This document shows, in pieces, positions 1-5,581 of a stretch of DNA of 10,536 nt. Source of the DNA: Chloroflexota bacterium (GTDB lineage: Bacteria; Chloroflexota; Limnocylindria; Limnocylindrales; CSP1-4); contig JAICUV010000106.1 of the NCBI GenBank assembly GCA_025935655.1, forward strand, positions 1 through 10,536, written 5' to 3'. Both the position numbers and the translations under genes were made by a program. Every line of letters begins with the position of its first letter. Position 1 is the first letter of the stretch. The notes below the pieces were generated by a model that had not been told where the DNA came from, made no database searches, and was given only the letters and a program-made list of their open reading frames with translations.

Positions 1-1
1 G

Positions 2-691
2 GCGCTGTTGCGGTCGATCACGGAGGCCGCGGTCATCGTCTTCGGGGCGGAGGCCGCCTCGATCGCGCTCCACGAGCCGGACACGGACCAGCTCGTGATC
101 CGCGTCGCGGCGGGGCCCCAGGGCGCGGGAGCCGTCGGGCTGACGTTCGCCGCGAGCACGGGCATCGCCGGGTACGTGTTCACCACGGGCCAGCCGCTCG
201 CGGTGAGCGACGTGACCTCGGATCCCCGCTTCGACCGCGCCCGCGCCGAGACCACCGGCTACGTCCCGGGGTCGATCCTCGCGGTTCCGGTCCTCGACGA
301 CAGCGGCAGCATCGGCGTCCTCGAGGTGCTCGACGGGCAGGGCGAGGGCTCCAACACGCTGCGCGACCTGGATCTTGCGTCGGTGTTCGCGCGCCAGGCG
401 GCGGTCACGATCAAGGCCGGGCGCGTCGAGCGCGACACGGCCGAGCTCCTGCGCCTGTCGCTCGCCCGCCTCGCCGCGGACCCCGAGGCAGACGCTGCCA
501 CCATCGAGACGGTGGTGGGCGACATCGCCCGCCACCTGGACGACGAGGCCGGGGGGCGGCTGTGGGCGCTCGCCGACGCGGTCGCCCGCGCCCGGCACGC
601 GTCGCCGGACCAGCTCGGCCTCGTCGTGGAGATCCTCGAGGCGCTCGCGCGCCGGTCCGCCCGGCCCGCGCCCCGCTCGTTCCGCCGGTGA
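2..691 (+). CDS. GAF-domain protein, 5'-truncated
   Basis: This frame is open from the window edge, so the true start lies upstream; the TTG at 8 is only the first possible start codon inside the window. About the first 140 visible residues look like a GAF fold: a helix, then SIALHEPDTDQLVIR, the GIAGYVFTTGQPLAV segment, an SDPRF motif typical of GAF domains, SILAVPVLD and IGVLEVLDG, closed by a helix. GAF domains bind small ligands or mediate dimerisation in sensory proteins. The remaining ~80 residues are mainly helical, acidic and Ala/Leu-rich, ending in a basic Arg-rich tail. No kinase, cyclase or DNA-binding output domain is visible, though one could lie upstream. Its stop overlaps the GTG start of the subtilase by 4 bases (GTGA), so the two are probably translationally coupled and may act together. 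The ligand cannot be told from the sequence. Confidence 0.8.
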   Translation, partial: ALLRSITEAAVIVFGAEAASIALHEPDTDQLVIRVAAGPQGAGAVGLTFAASTGIAGYVFTTGQPLAVSDVTSDPRFDRARAETTGYVPGSILAVPVLDDSGSIGVLEVLDGQGEGSNTLRDLDLASVFARQAAVTIKAGRVERDTAELLRLSLARLAADPEADAATIETVVGDIARHLDDEAGGRLWALADAVARARHASPDQLGLVVEILEALARRSARPAPRSFRR

Positions 692-1509
692 GCCTGGACC
701 TGCCGGCCTGGAGCGAGCCGTTCGCCGAGGGCAACCGCGAGGGCCTCCGCCACCGGGGACCATGGGGCCGGGTCGATCGCGACTGGGCGTTCGGTGACGG
801 GAGCGGTCGCGGGCTGCGCGTCGCGATCATCGACTCCGGCGTGGAGCGGGACCACCCGGCGGTCGGCGGCCGGCTCGTCGAGAGCGTGGCCGTGGAGCGG
901 GTCGGCGACGAGTGGGAGGTCGTGCCGACCCAGCCGATGGACGTCGTGGGGCACGGGACGGCGTGCGCCGGGATCATCCACGCGCTCGCGCCCGAGGCCG
1001 AGATCGTCTCCGTGCGCGTCCTCGGGCCCGACAACCGCGGCAACGGCGGCGCGTTCGCCACCGGGCTGTGGTGGGCGATCGAGCAGTCCGGCGCCTCGGT
1101 GGCCAACCTGTCCCTGTCCTCGCGCAGCGAGGCGTTCTTCGGGCCGCTCCACGAGCTTGCCGACGAGGCCTACTTCCGCAACGTGCTGCTCGTGTCCGCC
1201 GCGAACAACGTGTCGGTGGCGAGCTACCCGTCGCTCTACGCGTCGGTGGTCTCGGTCGCCGCCCATGACCTGCCGAGCGCGGACGCGTGGTTCTACAACC
1301 CGGCGCCGCCGGTCGAGTTCGGGGCGTACGGGCTCAACGTGGACGTCGCCTGGCGCGGCGGCACCAGGATGGTCGTGACGGGCAACAGCTTCGCGGCCCC
1401 GCACATCGCCGGCTACGCCACGCGCATCCGGGCCGCACACCCCGGTGTCACCCCGTTCGAGACCAAGGCGCTCCTCGCCGCCACCGCCGACAACGCCGGC
1501 GTCGCCTAG
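688..1509 (+). CDS. Compact S8 (subtilisin-like) serine peptidase
   Basis: The predicted protein has 273 residues and carries the whole S8 catalytic triad: Asp49 in AIIDSGVERDHP, His89 in GHGTACAGI and Ser234 in GNSFAAPHIAG. Asn173/174 in VSAANN is the likely oxyanion-hole region. The usual GTS motif around the serine reads GNS here. There is no signal peptide, no transmembrane helix and no obvious prodomain: the Asp motif comes within the first 50 residues, so this is close to a bare catalytic domain and probably cytoplasmic. Start choice: the GTG at 688 overlaps the stop of the GAF gene (GTGA). An upstream extension of the frame to 562 would run inside the GAF gene and reads as Arg/Pro-rich out-of-frame sequence. 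Cytoplasmic subtilases often mature a specific peptide or protein substrate; the convergent 126-residue repeat protein is a possible but unproven partner. Confidence 0.88.
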   Translation: MSLDLPAWSEPFAEGNREGLRHRGPWGRVDRDWAFGDGSGRGLRVAIIDSGVERDHPAVGGRLVESVAVERVGDEWEVVPTQPMDVVGHGTACAGIIHALAPEAEIVSVRVLGPDNRGNGGAFATGLWWAIEQSGASVANLSLSSRSEAFFGPLHELADEAYFRNVLLVSAANNVSVASYPSLYASVVSVAAHDLPSADAWFYNPAPPVEFGAYGLNVDVAWRGGTRMVVTGNSFAAPHIAGYATRIRAAHPGVTPFETKALLAATADNAGVA

Positions 1510-1549
1510 CCCGAGCCTCGGGCACGGGCCGGCCGCCCCGGGCATGCGA

Positions 1550-1575
1550 AACGGCCGGCCCGAAGGCCGGCCGTT
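1550..1575. terminator. Bidirectional hairpin between convergent genes
   Basis: A perfect 11-bp inverted repeat, AACGGCCGGCC and GGCCGGCCGTT, is separated by a CGAA loop. It sits about 40 bases after the subtilase stop and about 30 bases after the stop of the convergent repeat protein, so it can end transcripts from both sides. There is no clear T-tract on either strand, so it may be a GC-rich atypical terminator or a 3'-end stabiliser. Confidence 0.6.
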
Positions 1576-1605
1576 GGAGGAGCAGGTGGGCGTGTGCCCT
1601 GGACG

Positions 1606-1986
1606 CTAGCGGTCGCCGTGCGGGTTCTCGCCCGGGGCCCGCTTCGCGAAGCCATGGCCCTCGACGTCGTCGGTGCCGTCGTTCTCGGGGGTCCAGCCAC
1701 GCCCGCGGCTGCCGATGCCCTCGGGGCCGGCCTCGCTGCCGTCGACGTTCGGGATCCGCCCGCCGGCGCCCGTCCGATGGCCCTCGGTGTCCGTGCCGTC
1801 GATCTCCGGGATCGGGCTGCGGCCCTTGCCGCCGATGCCGTCCGGCCCGCCGTCCGCGCTCGGCGGCATCGGCGTGATGTGCTTGTTGCCCATGTGACCC
1901 TCCACGTCATTCGTGTCGATGTAGTCCCCGCCCGTGCCAGGCAGGCTCTCCCCGAACAGCTGGCTCGTGCCCTTGTCGTCAGCCAT
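1606..1986 (-). CDS. 126-aa low-complexity protein with repeated DVEGH-type motifs
   Basis: I do not recognise this gene. Start choice: ATG at 1986 has a strong AGGGAGG ribosome-binding site 6 bases upstream; longer forms of the frame read through the leader and look non-coding. The protein (MADDKGTSQLF...) is rich in Gly, Asp, Pro and charged residues, has no Cys, no signal peptide and no membrane segment, and is probably disordered. Three motifs recur about 40 residues apart: DTNDVEGH (24-31), GTDTEGH (64-70) and GTDDVEGH (104-111). The last two end a longer repeat beginning GPDGIG (47) and GPEGIG (87). It faces the GAF-subtilase pair across a shared hairpin. The repeated motif and nearby cytoplasmic protease suggest a protease substrate or peptide precursor, but a stress-related disordered protein is as likely. 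No peptide-modifying enzyme is visible nearby. Confidence 0.75.
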   Translation of the reverse strand: MADDKGTSQLFGESLPGTGGDYIDTNDVEGHMGNKHITPMPPSADGGPDGIGGKGRSPIPEIDGTDTEGHRTGAGGRIPNVDGSEAGPEGIGSRGRGWTPENDGTDDVEGHGFAKRAPGENPHGDR

Positions 1987-2001
1987 CTCGGCCTCCCTGG
2001 C

Positions 2002-2029
2002 GATCCTCCGGGGGTGTGAGCGGAGGATC
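2002..2029. repeat. 9-bp perfect inverted repeat in the leader of the repeat protein
   Basis: GATCCTCCG (2002-2010) and CGGAGGATC (2021-2029) flank a 10-base spacer. The repeat lies 16 bases upstream of the start codon of the minus-strand 126-residue protein, just before its AGGGAGG ribosome-binding site. It could be an operator for a dimeric regulator or an mRNA hairpin that tunes translation. One arm contains a GGAGG sequence, which would be paired in a hairpin. I found no convincing -10/-35 pair between here and the ogt stop. Confidence 0.5.
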
Positions 2030-2121
2030 TGGTGCGTGCGTTCGTCATCTGACGTGGTGCGAACTGTAAACGCCCTGTCCAGCCCCCGGTGATGCCTCGG
2101 TTCACACGGTGGGTGTCGCAT

Positions 2122-2137
2122 CCCTGACAGGTCAGGG
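2122..2137 (-). terminator. Short palindrome at the ogt stop codon
   Basis: CCCTGAC-AG-GTCAGGG is a 7-bp inverted repeat with a 2-base centre that overlaps the ogt stop codon (2132-2134). A few more pairs are possible with one bulged base. No T-tract follows on the minus strand. It may be a weak terminator separating ogt from the downstream repeat-protein gene, or a chance palindrome. Confidence 0.3.
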
Positions 2138-2686
2138 GATCTCGACGCCCTCGAGCCGGAGGAGGGCTCGCTTGAGGTCGAGCGCCGCCTCCACGCCACC
2201 CCAGGCCGCCGCGCCGTAGCCCCCGATCGACCCGTCCGCGGCGATCACGCGATGACACGGGACCAGGAGGCCGACCGGGTTGCGGCCGACGGCGCCGCCG
2301 ACGGCGCGGGCGGCACCCGGGCGGCCGATCCACCGCGCGACCTCCCCGTAGCTCGCGGTCTCGCCGCGGGGGATCGTGCGCACGGCTCCGAGCACGAGCC
2401 GGTCCCAGGCGCTGCGGTCGGCGATATCCACCGGGATCGCACCCAGGTCCGCCGGCTGCCCGTCGAGGGTGGCCGCCAGCGCGTCGCGCGCCGCGGCTGC
2501 GATGGCGCGGGCCGGGCCGTCGGGCGCCTCACGGAACGGCACCGGATCCCCGAGCCGGCGGCGTGCCATGCCGGCGCGGAACCCCTCCGGCGTTCCCAGC
2601 AGCTCCGCCGCGACGACGCCGTCGGCGCCCGCGGCAATATGCACCGGACCCCAGGCCGATGGGATGGTGACGAGCACGATGGGCAT
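2132..2686 (-). CDS. ogt: Methylated-DNA--protein-cysteine methyltransferase (O6-methylguanine repair)
   Basis: This repair enzyme transfers alkyl groups from O6-alkylguanine (and O4-alkylthymine) in DNA to its own active-site cysteine, which inactivates it. The 184-residue product has the expected short N-terminal domain followed by the C-terminal catalytic domain: helix-turn-helix TASYGEVARWIGRPGAARAVG with the arginine finger (Arg127), GRNP (134-137, with the conserved Asn), the LLVPCHRVIAADGSIGGYG region holding active-site Cys144 in PCHR, and the C-terminal LLRLEG. Length matches Ogt/MGMT enzymes without the Ada sensor domain. Start choice: ATG at 2686 (MPIVLV). An ATG 15 bases upstream (MARVFM) is possible, but it overlaps a CATAAT sequence resembling a -10 box, and neither start has a strong ribosome-binding site. 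It is transcribed divergently from the lysine operon leader and is not functionally linked to it. Confidence 0.95.
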   Translation of the reverse strand: MPIVLVTIPSAWGPVHIAAGADGVVAAELLGTPEGFRAGMARRRLGDPVPFREAPDGPARAIAAAARDALAATLDGQPADLGAIPVDIADRSAWDRLVLGAVRTIPRGETASYGEVARWIGRPGAARAVGGAVGRNPVGLLVPCHRVIAADGSIGGYGAAAWGGVEAALDLKRALLRLEGVEIP

Positions 2687-2699
2687 GAATACTCGGGCC

Positions 2700-2705
2700 A
2701 TTATG
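2700..2705 (-). promoter_or_regulatory. Possible -10 box of ogt
   Basis: CATAAT on the minus strand matches the -10 consensus at 5 of 6 positions and stands out in this GC-rich region. Initiation about 7 bases downstream would leave a leader of only a few bases before the ATG at 2686, i.e. a nearly leaderless ogt mRNA. No good -35 hexamer is seen at 17-18 bases, so this is tentative. Confidence 0.3.
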
Positions 2706-2724
2706 CAGTCGATACGCCTCGGGC

Positions 2725-2753
2725 TTGCATTCCTTCCACCGGTCCTGCACACT
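2725..2753 (+). promoter_or_regulatory. Possible promoter of the lysine-operon leader
   Basis: TTGCAT (2725-2730) and CACACT (2748-2753) are separated by exactly 17 bases. Each is a weak match, though CACACT keeps the A2 and T6 that matter most in high-GC -10 boxes. Initiation around 2760-2763 would place the start at or next to the ATG of the 27-codon leader ORF, making it leaderless, in keeping with its lack of a ribosome-binding site. Confidence 0.25.
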
Positions 2754-2762
2754 GCGCGAGCA

Positions 2763-2846
2763 ATGTCGAACCCATTCCTCGTCACCGCCGACGCCAAGAA
2801 GAAGCCGTGGCGGCCCTGCCGGAAGGCCGGGGCCCTGGGGCTCTGA
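2763..2846 (+). CDS. Lys-rich leader peptide (putative attenuator ORF)
   Basis: This 27-codon ORF begins at ATG 2763 and stops at TGA 2844. Its centre reads ADAKKKPWRPCRK: three consecutive AAG codons (2796-2804) and a fourth at 2823, so 4 of 27 residues are lysine in a genome where lysine is rare. It lies about 50 bases upstream of a strong intrinsic terminator and 140 bases upstream of dapB, the first gene of a lysine-synthesis operon. By analogy with trpL, hisL and ilvL, ribosomes stalling at the Lys codons under lysine shortage would change folding of the leader RNA and allow read-through. No ribosome-binding site precedes the ATG, which fits leaderless initiation at a tentative promoter just upstream. 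It could instead be a chance ORF; the match of Lys codons to operon function is the main argument. Confidence 0.55.
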   Translation: MSNPFLVTADAKKKPWRPCRKAGALGL

Positions 2847-2871
2847 CGGCGCGCGAGCGACGACCACTGGA

Positions 2872-2889
2872 GCCTCCGGGACCGGAGGC
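2872..2889 (+). promoter_or_regulatory. Leader hairpin preceding the terminator
   Basis: GCCTCCGG (2872-2879) and CCGGAGGC (2882-2889) form an 8-bp palindrome with a 2-base centre. Its arms have alternative partners: GAGCCTC (2870-2876) can pair with GGGGCTC at the end of the leader ORF (2837-2843, one G-U pair), and CCGGAGG (2882-2888) can pair with CCTCCGG (2944-2950) beyond the terminator. Such competing pairings are expected of an attenuator. Confidence 0.45.
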
Positions 2890-2896
2890 GCCGAGG

Positions 2897-2939
2897 GGCC
2901 GCGGACACCACTGATGGTGCCGCGGCCTTTGTGATTCTT
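2897..2939 (+). terminator. Intrinsic terminator/attenuator upstream of dapB
   Basis: GGCCGCGG-A-CACCA (2897-2910) pairs with TGGTG-CCGCGGCC (2915-2927) around a CTGA loop, giving 13 bp with one bulged A. It is followed directly by TTTGTGATTCTT (2928-2939), the most T-rich stretch nearby. It reads on the + strand, ends about 47 bases before the dapB ATG, and has no gene directly upstream to terminate except the 27-codon Lys leader. It is therefore most likely a conditional terminator. GCGGCCC in the leader ORF (2810-2816) is perfectly complementary to GGGCCGC (2896-2902) in its 5' arm, a possible antiterminator pairing. Confidence 0.8.
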
Positions 2940-2986
2940 CGGACCTCCGGAACCGCGGCTCGAACCGCGAAAGGACGATCCGAATC

Positions 2987-3742
2987 ATGCACCTCCTCGT
3001 CTATGGACCGGGCCGCCTGGGCACGGCGATCTGCGGCGCCGCCACGGCGGCCGGCTGGAGCACGGCGGTCGTGGGACGACCGGGCGACACTCGCCGAGCG
3101 GCCGCGCCCGCGGCGGACGTCGTCATCGACGCGTCGAGGGGCGACGCGCTCCTCGGCAACCTCGAGCACGCGCTCGCCGCCGGCAACCGCCGGTTCGTGC
3201 TCGCGACCAGCGGCTGGGACGCGGATACCGCCCTCGTCCGGGACCGGCTCCTGGAGGCGGGCGCCGCCGCCGTCGTGGCGCCCAACCTGTCGCTCGGCGC
3301 GGCACTGTTCATCCGGCTCGTGGAGACCGCGGCGGGCTCGTTCGCGGCAGCCCGCACCTTCGAGCCATCCATCGTCGAGTGGCATCGCGCCGGCAAGGCC
3401 GACCGGCCGTCGGGCACGGCCCGCTCGATCGCGAGCCGCATCGTCGCGGTGGACCCGCGCTGGGCCGGCCCGGACGAGCCGCCCGGCGACACGCCCGGCC
3501 GATCGCCGCTCGAGGTGTTCGGCGTCCGCGCCGGTGGCGCGCCCGGGACCCACCTCGTGACCTTCGACGGCGCCGGCGAGTCCGTCGAGCTGCGCCTCAC
3601 GGCCCGCGACCGGACCGCGTACGCGGACGGCGCGCTCGCGGCGGCCTCCTGGCTCACCGCGGAGCGGCGCGACGCCGGCCTCCACCCGTTCGATGCCGTC
3701 GTGGACGCCCTCCTCGAGGCGCCCGTTCCCGTCCCCGCCTGA
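2987..3742 (+). CDS. dapB: 4-hydroxy-tetrahydrodipicolinate reductase (divergent DapB)
   Basis: DapB reduces the DapA product to tetrahydrodipicolinate with NAD(P)H in the diaminopimelate/lysine pathway. The 251-residue protein starts with a nucleotide-binding loop (VYGPGRLG, 5-12), continues through DVVIDAS (44-50) and ATSGWD (73-78), and has the PNLSLG segment (99-104) matching the family's NFSxG. The catalytic region EWHRAGKADRPSGTA (131-145) corresponds to the DapB EMHH-K-DAPSGTA signature: His133 and Lys137 match the catalytic pair, but the second histidine is Arg134. The C-terminal GVRAGGAPGTHLVTF and LTARDRTAYADGALAAASWL match the end of the family. AAAGGA lies 11 bases before the ATG, rather far, after a small hairpin (2954-2969). 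It is the first structural gene after the attenuator-like leader; dapA follows after 37 bases. Confidence 0.88.
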   Translation: MHLLVYGPGRLGTAICGAATAAGWSTAVVGRPGDTRRAAAPAADVVIDASRGDALLGNLEHALAAGNRRFVLATSGWDADTALVRDRLLEAGAAAVVAPNLSLGAALFIRLVETAAGSFAAARTFEPSIVEWHRAGKADRPSGTARSIASRIVAVDPRWAGPDEPPGDTPGRSPLEVFGVRAGGAPGTHLVTFDGAGESVELRLTARDRTAYADGALAAASWLTAERRDAGLHPFDAVVDALLEAPVPVPA

Positions 3743-3779
3743 CCCCGTTTGCAGCAACCGAGACCCCAGGGAGACCGAC

Positions 3780-4763
3780 ATGGCCCGCATCACCCGATCC
3801 GCTTCCGCCCGCACGCCCCGGCTTCGTGGCGCATTCACCGCGCTGGTCACGCCTCTCACCACCGACGGCGCCATCGACGAGGTCGCGTACCGGCGACTCG
3901 TCGCGTGGCAGGTCCTCGCCGGCATCGACGGGCTCGTCCCCGTGGGCACGACCGGGGAGTCGCCGACGCTATCCAGCGCGGAGCGCGACCGGCTCATCGA
4001 GATCGCCGTGACGACGGTCGCCGAGCGCCCGTCCCGGACGCGCGTCCCCGTGATCGCCGGGACCGGCAGCAACGACACCCGCGCCTCGATCGAGGCGACG
4101 CGCCGGGCCGCCGCGCTGGGCGCGGACGCAGCGCTGATCGTGACCCCGTACTACAACCGCCCGGACCAGCGGATGCTCGACGCGCACTTCCGCGCGATCG
4201 CGGACGAGGGCGGCCTGCCGATCGTCGTGTACAACGTCCCGAGCCGGACGGGGGCCAACGTGGAGGCCGACACGTTCCTCCGGCTGGCCGAGCACCCGCG
4301 GGTCGTCGCGGTCAAGGAGGCGAGCGGCAACATCGAGCAGATCGCGGTGATCTGCCGCGACCGGCCGCGTGACGTGGCGGTCCTCGCCGGCGACGACGCG
4401 GCGACGCTGGCGGTCCTCGCCATGGGTGGCGACGGGGTCGTCTCCGTCGCGAGCAACCAGGTCCCGGCGGAGATGAGCGCCCTCGTGGCGGCATGGCATG
4501 CCGGCGATGCGGACGGCGCCCGCCGGATCCACGACCGCTGGCTGCCACTGTTCAGGGCCAACTTCCAGGGCGCCCCGAACCCGGTGCCGGCGAAGGCCGC
4601 GCTGGCGGCGATGGGGCTCATCGAACGCGATGCCACCCGCGCGCCGCTGCTGCCGCTCGACGACGCCCCGCGAGCCCGGCTCACGGACCTGCTGCGCACC
4701 CTCGGGCTCATCGACGCGGGCGGCCGGGTCAGCGCGCCTGTCGAGGATGGGGCGGCCGCATGA
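3780..4763 (+). CDS. dapA: 4-hydroxy-tetrahydrodipicolinate synthase
   Basis: DapA condenses pyruvate with aspartate semialdehyde, the committed step of the diaminopimelate/lysine branch, in the cytoplasm. The 327-residue product is a class I aldolase-type TIM barrel with the key residues in place: Thr57-Thr58 in GTTGES, Tyr125 in PYYNRP, Tyr151 and Arg156 in VYNVPSRTG, and the Schiff-base Lys179 in VAVKEASGN, with GDD at 204-206. Start choice: ATG at 3780 has AGGGAG 6 bases upstream. It leaves about 16 extra residues before the usual beginning of the fold (RGAFTALVTPL), a basic, Ala/Ser-rich tail. The protein is some 30 residues longer than typical bacterial DapA because of both ends. Members of this family (NanA, KDG aldolase) can be confused, but the dap neighbours settle it. 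The stop overlaps the dapD start (ATGA). Confidence 0.95.
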   Translation: MARITRSASARTPRLRGAFTALVTPLTTDGAIDEVAYRRLVAWQVLAGIDGLVPVGTTGESPTLSSAERDRLIEIAVTTVAERPSRTRVPVIAGTGSNDTRASIEATRRAAALGADAALIVTPYYNRPDQRMLDAHFRAIADEGGLPIVVYNVPSRTGANVEADTFLRLAEHPRVVAVKEASGNIEQIAVICRDRPRDVAVLAGDDAATLAVLAMGGDGVVSVASNQVPAEMSALVAAWHAGDADGARRIHDRWLPLFRANFQGAPNPVPAKAALAAMGLIERDATRAPLLPLDDAPRARLTDLLRTLGLIDAGGRVSAPVEDGAAA

Positions 4764-5581
4764 CCCCGGTCGTTGAACGCCCGGTCGCCGCGTCGATCCT
4801 CGACGAGCTCGACGCCGGGACCCGGCGCGCGGCAGTCCCGGACCCGTCAGCTACCGGCGGCTGGCGGACCGATCCCGAGGTCAAGGCCGCGATCCTCGCG
4901 TGCTTCCGCGACCGCGCGACCGAGACCTGGGACCTCGGCGGCGTCCTCCGCTTCCGCGACCGCGTCGGCCTCCCGCCCAAGTCGCTCCTCGACGGGCGGG
5001 AGGCGGACGCGGCCATCCAGGCGGGCCGTCCGTGGCGGATCGTCCCCGGCGGGACCTCCGTGCGGGCCGGCACCTACCTGGGGCCGGGCGTCGTCGTCAT
5101 GCCGCCCTCGTTCGTCAACGTCGGCGCGTGGATCGGCGAGGACTCGATGATCGACAGCCACGTCCTCGTGGGCTCGTGTGCGCAGGTCGGGGCGCGAGTC
5201 CACCTGGCCGCGGGCGTCACCCTTGGCGGCGTGCTCGAACCCGCAGGCGCCCGGCCCGTCATCGTGGAGGACGACGCGTTCGTGGGGGCGGGGTCGTCGC
5301 TCCTCGAGGGCGTCCTCGTCGGCGCGGGAGCCGTCATCGGCGCCGGGGTCGTGCTGACCGGGACCTCCCGGCTCTACGATCTGGTGCGCGGGCGGGTGCG
5401 CAGCGGCACGCCGGACGAGCCACTCGCGGTCCCGGCCGGGGCCGTGGTGGTGCCGGGAGCCCGCTCGCTCGCAGGGGACTTCGCCCACGAGCACGGGCTG
5501 TCGGCCTCGGTGGCGCTGCTCGTCAAGGACCGCGATGCTGGGACGGACGCCCGGGTCGCCCTGGAGGACGCCCTTCGATGA
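4760..5581 (+). CDS. dapD: Tetrahydrodipicolinate N-succinyltransferase
   Basis: DapD acylates tetrahydrodipicolinate with succinyl-CoA, opening the succinylase route to diaminopimelate. The 273-residue protein has a helical N-terminal part (to ~90) and a left-handed beta-helix of hexapeptide repeats (~95-200). Diagnostic segments are WRIVPGG, VVVMPPSFVNVGAWI, VGSCAQVG (137-144), GGVLEP (156-161), IVEDDAFVGAGSSLLEG and SRLYD, which match DapD and not the shorter DapH acetyltransferase. By motif alignment from memory, Asp132 and Glu183 are candidate catalytic residues. The ATG at 4760 overlaps the dapA stop (ATGA), and its own stop overlaps the start of the decarboxylase gene in the same way, so translation is probably coupled. 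The later succinyl-pathway genes (dapC, dapE) are not in the window. Confidence 0.93.
   Translation: MTPVVERPVAASILDELDAGTRRAAVPDPSATGGWRTDPEVKAAILACFRDRATETWDLGGVLRFRDRVGLPPKSLLDGREADAAIQAGRPWRIVPGGTSVRAGTYLGPGVVVMPPSFVNVGAWIGEDSMIDSHVLVGSCAQVGARVHLAAGVTLGGVLEPAGARPVIVEDDAFVGAGSSLLEGVLVGAGAVIGAGVVLTGTSRLYDLVRGRVRSGTPDEPLAVPAGAVVVPGARSLAGDFAHEHGLSASVALLVKDRDAGTDARVALEDALR

Noticed and set aside
259..1545. Long minus-strand open frame across the GAF and subtilase genes
   Set aside because: It has low-complexity composition and no recognisable motif, while the plus-strand frames carry clear GAF and S8 signatures.
2687..2986. Lysine (L-box) riboswitch upstream of dapB
   Set aside because: I looked for the conserved L-box core segments and long multi-helix layout and saw none. 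The region between the tentative start site and the terminator is mostly taken up by the leader ORF. A covariance-model search would settle this.
2687..4078. Upstream extension of the ogt frame on the minus strand
   Set aside because: It would run through dapB antisense and the leader region; the residues are Arg-rich and unrelated to MGMT, and ogt starts at 2686 or 2701.
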